NCBI RefSeq assembly: GCF_020012125.1
Contig: NZ_JAIFAG010000001.1
Span: forward strand, 682,001 to 746,000
Length of the DNA: 64,000 nucleotides
Direction of reading: 5' to 3'
Source of the DNA: Hymenobacter psoromatis
GTDB lineage: Bacteria; Bacteroidota; Bacteroidia; Cytophagales; Hymenobacteraceae
Shown here: positions 18,483 through 26,860 of the stretch, one piece after another
Layout of the letters: every line of letters begins with the position of its first letter
Numbering within the stretch: the stretch's first letter is position 1
Position numbers and translations under genes: made by a program
Notes under the pieces: model-generated
Seen by the model: only the letters and a program-made list of their open reading frames with translations
Told to the model about the DNA's origin: nothing
Database searches by the model: none

Positions 18483-18540
18483 AAACGTCTTCGGGTAGTA
18501 GCGCGATTTTTATAAATCGCGCTACTACCCGAAGACGTTT
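18483..18540. repeat. Perfect 27-bp hairpin with 4-base loop
   Basis: Arms 18483-18509 and 18514-18540 are exact reverse complements (AAACGTCTTCGGGTAGTAGC and onward). It lies between the exonuclease start and the pirin stop, both on the minus strand, and may end pirin-upstream transcription or be a mobile repeat. Confidence 0.8.
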
Positions 18541-18652
18541 ATAAGCACTGCCTAATCAGCAGGAAGCCAGGGCTTACCAGGACCGCAAACCACTCGCGCG
18601 GCCTGATTGCCTTGCCAGGGGGGGTAGGGGCTTCGACGATTTATCCGCGGCC

Positions 18653-19369
18653 CTAAAACTGCATGGGTACTTCCATGAGCAGCAGCTCGGCATGGCTATC
18701 GGCCTGGATAGCCAGCGCATCAACCTCCCAAAGCCCGAAGCCGTCGCGGCGGTGCAGGGCCTGGCCGTTGATGGTCACGTCGCCTTCGAGCACAAAGGCA
18801 TACACGCCGTTACCGGGCTTTTTAACTTGATAATCAGTGCGAAAGCCCTGGTCGAAGTTGCCCAGGTGAAACCAGGCATCCTGGTTGACCCAGACCGCGC
18901 CCTCGGTGGCGTTGGGCGATACTACCTGGAGCAGGCGGTTGTGGCGCTCGGCGGGCGGGAAGCTCTGCTGGGCGTAGCGCGGCGCTACCCCCCGCTGGCG
19001 CGGAAACACCCAAATTTGCAGGAACCTGACGGGGGCGGTAGTGCTGTGGTTTTTCTCGCTGTGGGCCACGCCGGTGCCGGCGCTCATCACCTGCACGTCG
19101 TTCTGGCGAATTATGGCCTCATTGCCCAGCGAATCCTGATGCTCCAGGTCGTCGGCGAGCGGGATGCTGATGATTTCCATGTTGTCGTGCGGGTGGCGGC
19201 CGAAGCCCCGGCCAGCCGCCACGGTATCGTCGTTGAGCACGCGCAGCGCGCCAAAGTGCATCCGCTTGGGGTCGTGGTAGTTAGCGAAGCTAAAGGTGTG
19301 GTAGGAATCGAGCCAGCCGTGGCTGGCGTGGCCCCGGCTGTTGGCCGGGTGCAAAACAGATTGCGCCAT
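18653..19369 (-). CDS. Pirin family protein
   Basis: The 238-residue bicupin has the pirin N-terminal signature: SHGWLDSYHTFSFANYHDP, FGALRVLNDD, GRGFGRHPHDNMEI with metal-binding histidines, and VMSAGTGVAHSEKNHS. Family members include YhhW-type quercetin 2,3-dioxygenases and redox-linked regulators. The metal ligands expected from YhhW (His, His, His, Glu) appear present. It is divergent from nothing close; the 209-base space to the NRPS gene shows only one NRPS-proximal stop region. Confidence 0.92.
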   Translation of the reverse strand: MAQSVLHPANSRGHASHGWLDSYHTFSFANYHDPKRMHFGALRVLNDDTVAAGRGFGRHPHDNMEIISIPLADDLEHQDSLGNEAIIRQNDVQVMSAGTGVAHSEKNHSTTAPVRFLQIWVFPRQRGVAPRYAQQSFPPAERHNRLLQVVSPNATEGAVWVNQDAWFHLGNFDQGFRTDYQVKKPGNGVYAFVLEGDVTINGQALHRRDGFGLWEVDALAIQADSHAELLLMEVPMQF

Positions 19370-19578
19370 GTGAGTAGACGAAAAAGAGGCTTTAGGTGTA
19401 AGACAACCAGTGTAGGTACATTGTTTTGACTGGCTCTTAAGAATTACCCTGCTCTGACTGCCGTGTGGCCTGCGCTGACTGGCACAGTGTGCATAAGTCC
19501 TGCCGCTATTACTCCCTTTTTACTGTGGCTTCCAAGTGGGCAGGCAAGCGGCCGAACCGCGCATAACCGGCCCCGGCC

Positions 19579-22500
19579 CTACCCCCCCGCGATAAACGTG
19601 CTCGGAATGCCCTGCCAGCGGGTGCCGGCCGGCAGCTGCTCGCCTTTCATCAAAAGGCTGAGGCTTTTGAGCGTCGCACCGGGCCCAATAACTGAGTCAT
19701 AAAGCACCACGCACGAGGTGCCTACGGTGGCGTGTCGCCCGATGCGCAGGTTCGACATCTTCATCACGCGGTCCTCAAATAAGTGGGTTTGGATGGTAGA
19801 GCCGTTGTTGAGTACGGCGTGGTCGGCCACCCAGGCTAGGTCAAACTCGGTGATTTCGGTCGTGTCCATATATACTGAGTGGCCAAAGTGGCTACCCATG
19901 AGCTGGAAAAACCAGGTGGCGAACGGCGTACCCAGCAGCGCGGCTTCCCAAAAGGGATATACGTAGCTCTCACACAAGGAGTTGACGAACTCATTGCGCC
20001 ACACAAATGACGACCACAGCGGCCGTTCCGACGGCTGGTAGCGGCCAATGAGCACCCATTTGAGCAGGGCCGTGAGCAGGGAAAAGCCAAAAATCAGCCC
20101 CACCAATACGCCCGTCCCTACCCCCACGCTGCTCCAGAACGAGTAGTAGAGGAGGTGCAAATGGCAGTAGTGGTAGAGCGCCCCGAACGTCACGAACGTG
20201 AACGTGAATGGCAGCACAATTTTAAATAATTCAATAATAGACCGCGCCCACACCAGTCGGGCCGGCGGTGCGAACGTTAGCTCTGGCGCGAAAGCCGCCG
20301 ATACCGGCCGGTTGGGCAGCAGAAAGGCCGGCGAGCCGACCCACGACGTGCCGTCGGGCGGCGTCTCGACGGGGGCCGACGAGAGCGCGCCAATCAGGTT
20401 ATTGCTGCCCAGCACGGTGCCGCCGGCCAGCACCGCGCCATTGCCCACAAAGGTGCGCGGCCCCACCACCGTGGGCAGCACCGACACCAACCCGTGCTGC
20501 ACCCGCGGCGCGCCCACGCTCACCGAATCGGCCAGAAACGAGCCAGCCCCCACCGTGAGGTGGTCGGCCGAGATGTGATTGAGAGTCGAAACTTCGGCTC
20601 GGCGGCCGATTTTGGCACCCAGCAGCCGCAGCCAGTAGGGCGTGTAAATGGTGGCGTAGAGCGGGCGCAGCAGCGTTAGGCTTTGGGCCAGCACGGCATC
20701 GGCCACCCAGTGGCGCACGTAGGCCAGGCTGTAAAGCGGGATGGTACCATCCGCCGGCCGGCCGGCCACAAGGCGCTTAGTGCCGGCCAGCACCACTACT
20801 AGCAGCAACACGTAGAGCCCCGACAGCGGCAGCAGTGCCAGCAGCGAGGGTCCCGGATTTAAGGGCTCTACAAACTTGTACAACACGGCCAGCACCGGCA
20901 GCGACGCCACCGTGGGCACCAGCAGCATCAGCGCGATGGCCGCCAGCTGCGCCGCCAGGTAGCCCGCGCCCGGCCCGGCCACCGGCCGCAGCGGGGTTAA
21001 TGGCACTTCGCGCACGCGCCGGGCCGGCGAGCCCAGCCAGCCCTCGCGGGCGGGCACCTGCTGGCCGGCCGGTAGCACCGAGAGGTCGTCCAGCTCGGCC
21101 CCTTCGCCCAGGTGGGTATCACCCTCCAGAATGGCGCGCAGGCCCACGTAGGCGTCGCGCCCCACGGTAGTCGGGCCAATGATGAGGCGGTCGCGCTCAA
21201 TGCGATAGCCCAGCAGCCCCGCCTCGCGGGCCACGCTCGCGCCTTCGCCAATGGTCAGCAGGTCAAAGCACAGCACGCGGGTAGTACCCAGGTACACGTT
21301 TTTGCCAATTTTCGCCCCCAGCAGGCGATAAAAAATGGCCAGGAAAGGGGTGGCCGACAGCAGGGGGGTAGGGGCGGCCTCCACCATTTTTTTTACCACC
21401 CAAAACCGGAAGTAATAAATCCCCCACAGCGGATATTCACCCGCTCGAAATCGACCGATAATCAGCCACTTAATTGCTACTACCAGCAAGCAGGCCAGTG
21501 GCACGTAGCCCACCACGGCCGCCGCGCCGGCCAAGATGGTCACGGTCCACGACCATTCCGCAATGATGGGCCGTAGCAGCAGCGTAGCGTTCAGGAAAAA
21601 GACCGGTACCGCGTAAAATGTCGCAATGGCGAACAGCTGCAAAATGGCCGTCAGCAGCCGGGTGGCAGTGCTGGCGCGCCGCAGGGGAGTAGCGTGCGTG
21701 GGAGTAGAAGGCGGCGCGGCGGCGATGGCACGGGCCTCGGCCGCCACGGCGGCGGCCAGCCCCTCGATGGTGCGACGGGTGTACATTTCCTTCACCGACA
21801 GGCCTTGAAAATCAGACTGCTGGCGCAGCTCGGAGATGATGAGCGAAGCCAACAGCGAGTTGCCGCCGAGGTCGAAAAAGTCGTCGGTTACGGAGATGTC
21901 GGCCGTGTCAAAGCGCTTCTGCCACACGGCGTAGATGGCGGTTTCGAGCGGGTCGCGGGGTAGGGTTAGCTCGCGGGTGGGGGCCTGTGCGCCCACCACG
22001 GGGTAGGGCAGGGCCTTGCGGTCCACCTTGCCGCTGGTAAGCAGCGGAAACGCGGCCAGCGGCACCAGCGCGGCGGGCAGCATGTAGGGCGCGAGGCGCT
22101 CGCGCAGGTAGGCGCGCACCGCTTTTTCGTCCAATAAATGGTCGGGGGCCAAGATGAGGTAAGCGATGAGCTTTTTCACGCCGTCGTCCCCCTCCTTGAG
22201 GGCCACGGCGGCGTTGCGGATGCCCGGCCATTGCAAGAGCAGACTCTCAATCTCGGCCAGTTCGACCCGGAAGCCCCGGATTTTCACCTGCGTATCAATG
22301 CGCCCCAGAAAGTCCACGTTGCCCTCGGCCTCGAAGCGGGCCAAGTCGCCAGTGCGGTAGAGGCGACCGCTGAAGCCGTTGGGCAACTCGCTGACGGTGT
22401 TGAACTTGGCGGCGCTCAGCTCGGGGCGGTTGAGGTAGCCGGCGGCCAGCGCGGCCCCGCCAATGCACAGCTCACCAGCCGCGCCCAGCGGCACGAGCTG

Positions 22501-24087
22501 GCCCAGTTGGTCGAGCAGCAGCACCTCGTAGCCCGCCAGCGGCCGGCCGATGGTCAGGCGCTGGCCGGGCACGAAATCGGCGGCCGTGGCCACTACCGTA
22601 GCCTCGGTGGGGCCGTAGGTGTTCACCACCCGGCACTGCCGGCTGGCCCACTTGGTGAGCAGCTCGGGCGGGCACACCTCGCCGCCCAGTATCAGCAGCC
22701 GCAGGGCCGGGATGCCGGCCGGCAGCAGCGAGAGCAGCGTGGGTACGGTGGAGAAGACAGTTATCTGGCTGTCAGTCAGAAAGCCCGGCAACGCGTCGGG
22801 CGCTTTCATGGTTTCTTCGGGTACCGGCACCAGCGTGCCGCCCGCACCCCAGGCCAGCCAGATTTCCTCCAGCGAGGCATCAAACGCCACCGAAAAGCCC
22901 TGCGCCACGCGGTCCTGCGGGGTAGGCTGAAATAGCAATTGCTCGGCCCGCACCAGGTGGCAGATGCTGCGGTGCGGCAGCAGCACGCCCTTGGGCAGCC
23001 CCGTGGTGCCCGAGGTGTAGATGACGTAGGCAATGGCCTCCGGCCCGCCCGCCACCGGGGCCAGCGGGGGGGGTAGGGCCGGGGCCGGCTGCGCCAGGTC
23101 AATGACCAGGCCCGACCACGCCGCGAAGCCCTCCGGCAGCGGCTGGCTCACCAGCAGCGCCCGCGCCCCGCAGTCGCCCAGGATGAACGTCACGCGGTCG
23201 GCCGGAAAGGATAAGTCGAGCGGTACGTAGGCCGCGCCGGCCTTGAGCACGGCCAGCATCCCGACGTATAATTCTACCGATTTTGCCAGATACAAGCCCA
23301 CGAAGTCGCCGGCTTGCACGCCCGCGGCTTGCAGGCGGGCGGCCAGCTGGTCAGCCTCGGCGTTGAGCTGGGCGTAGGTGCGGGTTTCGGTTAGCCAGCT
23401 CAGGGCCAGGTGGTTGGGGTAGGCGCGGGCGGTTTCCTCAAACAAGCGGTGCAGCTGCTGTGGGCCGCCCCCGGCCACGTGTTGCGGCACGGCGCGGAAG
23501 TCGCGTAGCAGCGCCACTTCCTCTTCAGCCAGAAAGGCAACGTAGCCCACCGGCACCTGCGGATGGCTCCCGATTTGCTCGAACACCCGCCGCACGTGGG
23601 CCGGCAGGTAGGCCGCGCCCCAGGGCCCCGGTAGCCCGCCGGTGCAGGCAAAGCTGACGGCCACCGTGTGGTCAGCCGCGAAAGCCAGGGTCACGCACCA
23701 CTCGTGGTCGGCGTGCTGCGCCTCGGGGGCTGGGAAGGCGATGCGCGCCCGCGTAATGGCCGCGCCCAGCTGCTCGGCCACGCCCGCCAGGCCCATCACG
23801 AGTTGGCTAGCGGCCTCGGCCGCTACTTCGGTCAGCGTTAGCGCATCATTGATGTTCAATAAGATAGCCGCCGCCGGGAAGGCGGCCACGTCGTTTTCTA
23901 CCCGCAGCGTGGCTTGCAGCTGGGTGGCGCTGCGCTCGGCCGCCTGCCGGAAGTATACCACCGCAAAGGCGGCCAGGTAGCTGGCCAGTAGGGTTTCTTT
24001 TTGCTGAAAAGCCAGCTCAAAATCGGCAGCCGGGGTAGGGGGCTCGGGGCTGGCGAGGGGGGTAGCAAGCAGGTCGGGGGTACTCAT
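19579..24087 (-). CDS. Pls/PosA-type single-module non-ribosomal peptide synthetase with membrane C-terminal half
   Basis: The 1502-residue enzyme (ATG at 24087) has this order: a roughly 200-residue N-terminal remnant of a condensation domain without HHxxxDG; an adenylation domain with A3 YTSGTTGLPKG (about 357), A4 FDASLEEIW, A5 NTYGPTEAT (about 489), A7 YRTGD, A8 QVKIRGFRVE and A10 SGKVDRKALP; and a carrier domain with phosphopantetheine Ser in LGGNSLLAS (about 744). The C-terminal 700 residues have membrane segments interleaved with three hexapeptide-repeat-like blocks. This is the layout of enzymes making epsilon-poly-L-lysine-type homopolymers and related NRPS-like proteins. The Asp in A4 fits an amino acid substrate. 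No phosphopantetheinyl transferase is nearby. Confidence 0.87.
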   Translation of the reverse strand: MSTPDLLATPLASPEPPTPAADFELAFQQKETLLASYLAAFAVVYFRQAAERSATQLQATLRVENDVAAFPAAAILLNINDALTLTEVAAEAASQLVMGLAGVAEQLGAAITRARIAFPAPEAQHADHEWCVTLAFAADHTVAVSFACTGGLPGPWGAAYLPAHVRRVFEQIGSHPQVPVGYVAFLAEEEVALLRDFRAVPQHVAGGGPQQLHRLFEETARAYPNHLALSWLTETRTYAQLNAEADQLAARLQAAGVQAGDFVGLYLAKSVELYVGMLAVLKAGAAYVPLDLSFPADRVTFILGDCGARALLVSQPLPEGFAAWSGLVIDLAQPAPALPPPLAPVAGGPEAIAYVIYTSGTTGLPKGVLLPHRSICHLVRAEQLLFQPTPQDRVAQGFSVAFDASLEEIWLAWGAGGTLVPVPEETMKAPDALPGFLTDSQITVFSTVPTLLSLLPAGIPALRLLILGGEVCPPELLTKWASRQCRVVNTYGPTEATVVATAADFVPGQRLTIGRPLAGYEVLLLDQLGQLVPLGAAGELCIGGAALAAGYLNRPELSAAKFNTVSELPNGFSGRLYRTGDLARFEAEGNVDFLGRIDTQVKIRGFRVELAEIESLLLQWPGIRNAAVALKEGDDGVKKLIAYLILAPDHLLDEKAVRAYLRERLAPYMLPAALVPLAAFPLLTSGKVDRKALPYPVVGAQAPTRELTLPRDPLETAIYAVWQKRFDTADISVTDDFFDLGGNSLLASLIISELRQQSDFQGLSVKEMYTRRTIEGLAAAVAAEARAIAAAPPSTPTHATPLRRASTATRLLTAILQLFAIATFYAVPVFFLNATLLLRPIIAEWSWTVTILAGAAAVVGYVPLACLLVVAIKWLIIGRFRAGEYPLWGIYYFRFWVVKKMVEAAPTPLLSATPFLAIFYRLLGAKIGKNVYLGTTRVLCFDLLTIGEGASVAREAGLLGYRIERDRLIIGPTTVGRDAYVGLRAILEGDTHLGEGAELDDLSVLPAGQQVPAREGWLGSPARRVREVPLTPLRPVAGPGAGYLAAQLAAIALMLLVPTVASLPVLAVLYKFVEPLNPGPSLLALLPLSGLYVLLLVVVLAGTKRLVAGRPADGTIPLYSLAYVRHWVADAVLAQSLTLLRPLYATIYTPYWLRLLGAKIGRRAEVSTLNHISADHLTVGAGSFLADSVSVGAPRVQHGLVSVLPTVVGPRTFVGNGAVLAGGTVLGSNNLIGALSSAPVETPPDGTSWVGSPAFLLPNRPVSAAFAPELTFAPPARLVWARSIIELFKIVLPFTFTFVTFGALYHYCHLHLLYYSFWSSVGVGTGVLVGLIFGFSLLTALLKWVLIGRYQPSERPLWSSFVWRNEFVNSLCESYVYPFWEAALLGTPFATWFFQLMGSHFGHSVYMDTTEITEFDLAWVADHAVLNNGSTIQTHLFEDRVMKMSNLRIGRHATVGTSCVVLYDSVIGPGATLKSLSLLMKGEQLPAGTRWQGIPSTFIAGG

Positions 24088-24099
24088 CAGGGGGTGAAA

Positions 24100-24117
24100 C
24101 CGCGCTGGCCAGCGCGG
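24100..24117. promoter_or_regulatory. 18-base perfect palindrome just upstream of the NRPS gene
   Basis: CCGCGCTGGCCAGCGCGG lies 12 bases before the NRPS start codon. It is a perfect dyad and could be an operator or a leader hairpin covering the ribosome entry region. Confidence 0.4.
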
Positions 24118-24320
24118 CAAAAGAAGCTAAAGAAGAAAGTAGCGGTTGGCCGCCCTGGGCCAGCTTACGAGCCAACGCCCACCGCCGCCGAAATTAGCCA
24201 ATCAGCTACCCAAATAGCGTGCGCTAACATGAACCGTGCGTGAGGGGGTAGGAGGCTTGAAACCGGGCGGGTAAGTCAAGGCAAAGCCTACGCCAAAACG
24301 GCCGGCCAGGGTACGAAAAA

Positions 24321-24359
24321 GAGCCGGCCGGCACTTCGGGCAGAAGTGCCGGCCGGCTC
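24321..24359 (-). terminator. Rho-independent terminator of the polysaccharide utilisation operon
   Basis: A 17-bp GC-rich stem (GAGCCGGCCGGCACTTC) with a 5-base loop lies 25 bases beyond the stop of the T9SS cargo gene. Read on the minus strand it runs into CTCTTTTTCG, giving the U-run of an intrinsic terminator. Confidence 0.85.
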
Positions 24360-24383
24360 ATGGGGTAAGCGGGGATAGGGAGC

Positions 24384-25850
24384 TTACTGCACGCTCAGCT
24401 GGCGGCTCAGCACGGCTCCGTCTACTACCAGGCGGCAGATGTAGAGGCCGGGTGCGAGGCTGGCGGTGCTGAAGTCGGCGCTGAACTCGCCGGCCGGTCG
24501 GGCCTGGTTTTCAAACACCGAAGCGGCGCGGCGGCCCAGGGCATCGTACACGGCCAGGCTCACCACGGCCGCTTTTTGCAGGCTGTAGGGCAGCGAAACG
24601 CGGCCGGCGGCGGGGTTGGGGTAGGCGGGGGCCAGGGCGGCGGCGCTGGTGCTGGCCTGGCGCACGGCCGTGGCCGTGGCGGCAAACGCCGGCCCCACGA
24701 GGTCGTCAAAATAGTACGTCTTGGCCGGCATCCCGGTGGCCACGGTCGAGTTGGGGGCAATGAGCAGGGCAATCTGGTCCACGTCGGTGGCCAGCACGCT
24801 GGCGTCGATGCTGCTGCCGGCCGCGCCGGCGGTGTAGGCGAAGGTCAGCGTCTGCCACTCGTTGGCCGTGGCCGAGGTGACGGCATCAAACGTGCCGCCG
24901 TAGTTGCCGTTGGGGTAGCCGTTGGCGGATTTTGCTTTGTTTTGCAGCACTATTTGCACCTTGGTAGCGGCGTCGGGGCTGCGCAGCTTCAGCGTGATTT
25001 GCTGCGCGCCGCTGGCGTAGCCCGACACATCGCCAAACGTGCCGCTCTTGGGCTGAATGACGATGGTGGCGTAGGGTTGCGAGCCGTCGCGCACGAAGCT
25101 GGCGCAGGTGCTGCTGCTGTTCACGGCGTTGCTGGCGGGGTTGGCGGCCGCCTCGTTCACGGTGCCCTGGGCGCTGGGATAAGCTACCAGGCGGGTATTC
25201 TCGAAGTTATCGAGCAGAATGGCGGCGGCCGCGGGGGCGGCGGGCACCAGGGGCCCGGCCACCAGCTCGGGGCCCATAATATCGTCGAGGTAATAGGTGG
25301 TGGCCGTGGTGCTGCCGGGCGCTACCAGCATCACCAGCTGGTCCACATCGGTCGCCTTCACGGAGGCATCGGCGCTGCTTACGTCCCCGGCCGCATAAGT
25401 GAAGGTCAGCGTTTCCCAGCTGTCGGTCGCGGCGGTAGAGGTGGCGTTGAACGTGCCGCCGTAGTTGCCATTGGGATAGCCCAACGCCGCCACTTTCGCT
25501 TTGTTTTGCAGCACGAGCTGCACGGCCGTGCCGGGGCCGGGGCTGCGAAACTTCAGCGTCAGGTGCTTGGTGCCGCCCGAGTAGGCGCTCACGTCGGCCA
25601 TGTGGGCATTGGTGGGGTCCAGCACCACTACCGCGTACTGCGTGGCGCTGCGGTCGTACTTGCCGCAGGTGGCGCTGGTGTTCACGGTGCCGCCGGTAGG
25701 GGTGGCTGCCGGGGCCAGGGCCCCATCTACGTAGCCATACGTGACCAGCCGGGTAGTCTCAAAATTATCGTAGAGCACCTGCGCCGATGCCGCGCGGCTA
25801 CCCAGGGTGACCAGCCCGGCGGCTAGTAGAAATTGCGTAAAATTTTTCAT
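24384..25850 (-). CDS. Secreted T9SS cargo protein with two tandem beta-sandwich modules
   Basis: The 488-residue protein has a signal peptide (ending SRAASAQ), two homologous modules of about 180 residues each, and a type IX secretion C-terminal sorting domain. The modules share features such as DNFE(T/N)TRLV, QLVLQNKAK or IVLQNKAK, NGNYGGTF, ATDVDQ and TYY(L/F)DD. The C-terminal domain has YPNPAAGRVSLPY, YDALGRRA and ending GAVLSRQLSVQ. It is the last gene of the utilisation operon and likely a surface glycan-binding protein or accessory enzyme. No catalytic motif was recognised. The duplication and the sorting domain suggest surface exposure. Confidence 0.82.
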   Translation of the reverse strand: MKNFTQFLLAAGLVTLGSRAASAQVLYDNFETTRLVTYGYVDGALAPAATPTGGTVNTSATCGKYDRSATQYAVVVLDPTNAHMADVSAYSGGTKHLTLKFRSPGPGTAVQLVLQNKAKVAALGYPNGNYGGTFNATSTAATDSWETLTFTYAAGDVSSADASVKATDVDQLVMLVAPGSTTATTYYLDDIMGPELVAGPLVPAAPAAAAILLDNFENTRLVAYPSAQGTVNEAAANPASNAVNSSSTCASFVRDGSQPYATIVIQPKSGTFGDVSGYASGAQQITLKLRSPDAATKVQIVLQNKAKSANGYPNGNYGGTFDAVTSATANEWQTLTFAYTAGAAGSSIDASVLATDVDQIALLIAPNSTVATGMPAKTYYFDDLVGPAFAATATAVRQASTSAAALAPAYPNPAAGRVSLPYSLQKAAVVSLAVYDALGRRAASVFENQARPAGEFSADFSTASLAPGLYICRLVVDGAVLSRQLSVQ

Positions 25851-25884
25851 GCGTGTGGGGTGGGGAAAAAGAAGGTGAAAAAAA

Positions 25885-25920
25885 CGGGGGGGGGGTAGGG
25901 CCAGCCCTACCCCCCCCCGT
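25885..25920 (-). terminator. Intrinsic terminator between GH16 and the T9SS cargo gene
   Basis: A hairpin made of C-G10-TAGGG and CCCTA-C9-GT arms lies 6 bases after the GH16 stop. On the minus strand it is followed by a run of seven T. It contains the window's recurrent GGGGTAGGG motif in both arms and probably reduces transcription into the last operon gene. Confidence 0.7.
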
Positions 25921-25925
25921 TACGG

Positions 25926-26822
25926 TTACTGCTTGTACTGCAAAAATTTCACGTAGTCCACCTGCATCGTTTGCGGGAAGGTGGTGCTGGCGTCGGGGTT
26001 ACCGTCGAAGTCGCCGCCCACGGCCACGTTCAGAATCACGTAAAAAGGATTGTTGAAGGGGTAGGGCGCGGCATCGCCCGACGTGAACGTGAAGTACTTG
26101 GTGCCATCCACGTAGAAGTCAATCTGATTCTGGCTGCGCACGGCGCTGTAGAGGTGGAAGTCGCCCGAAAAGTCGGGGCTTGCGCCGGTGGGCAGCGTGT
26201 AGGGCGAGCCCTTGTACTGGTGCGTAGCCACGGTATTGCCGAAGTGCATGGTGGTGTAGGCCACCGTGGGCGAGCTGCCCTTCAGCTCCATGATGTCGAT
26301 TTCGCCGCAGGCCGGCCAGCTCACCTGGCTGTCATTGGCCCCCAGCATCCAGATGGCCGGCCAGATACCCTTGCCCTTGGGCACTTTGGCCCGCACATCG
26401 AGCCGGCCGAAGGTGAATTCCTTCTTGCCCTTGGTGTTGATGCGGGCCGAGGTGTAGGTGCGCCCGTGGTAGTTTTCCTGAACGGCCGTAATGTTGAGCA
26501 GGCCGTTGACCACGTTCACGTTAGTGCGCGAGTTGGTGGTGGCCTCCAGCTCGTTGTTGAACCACACATCCTGCACCTCGGGCGTCCACTTGGTGGCGTC
26601 GAGGCTAGTCGCGTCAAACTCGTCGCTCCACACCTGCTCGGTGTAGTCGGCGTAGGGGTGAGCGTCGGCGTTGGTGACCGTGCTGGCGCTGCCACCGGTG
26701 CTGGTAGCGGTGATGACCGGGCCGGGCGGGTTCTGGGTGCAGCCGCTGAGGGCCAGCGTCAGTAGCGCGCCCGTCGAGAGCGCCCGCCGCAGCGGTATTC
26801 CTAAACTGAATGAATAGGTCAT
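25926..26822 (-). CDS. GH16 beta-glucanase lipoprotein (laminarinase-like)
   Basis: The 298-residue protein starts at the ATG at 26822; the longer frame begins with TTG. A lipobox LALSGC anchors it by Cys28. The GH16 jelly roll is shown by VWSDEFDATSLDATKW, NELEATTNSRTNV, and the catalytic EIDIME motif (Glu174 nucleophile, Asp176, Glu179 acid/base). GH16 members hydrolyse beta-1,3- or mixed-linkage beta-glucans, or agars and carrageenans; the GEIDIMEL form and the loop pattern fit laminarinase-type enzymes best. It lies in a SusC/SusD operon, so it is probably the surface endo-enzyme of that locus. Confidence 0.9.
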   Translation of the reverse strand: MTYSFSLGIPLRRALSTGALLTLALSGCTQNPPGPVITATSTGGSASTVTNADAHPYADYTEQVWSDEFDATSLDATKWTPEVQDVWFNNELEATTNSRTNVNVVNGLLNITAVQENYHGRTYTSARINTKGKKEFTFGRLDVRAKVPKGKGIWPAIWMLGANDSQVSWPACGEIDIMELKGSSPTVAYTTMHFGNTVATHQYKGSPYTLPTGASPDFSGDFHLYSAVRSQNQIDFYVDGTKYFTFTSGDAAPYPFNNPFYVILNVAVGGDFDGNPDASTTFPQTMQVDYVKFLQYKQ

Positions 26823-26860
26823 GATAAACAAACGAAGGGTGGGTAAGAAAGAGAGAGTCG

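Noticed and set aside
24576..25826. 416-codon plus-strand frame opposite the T9SS cargo protein
   Set aside because: Gly/Val/His-rich shadow with no recognisable motifs; the minus-strand protein has signal peptide and sorting domain.
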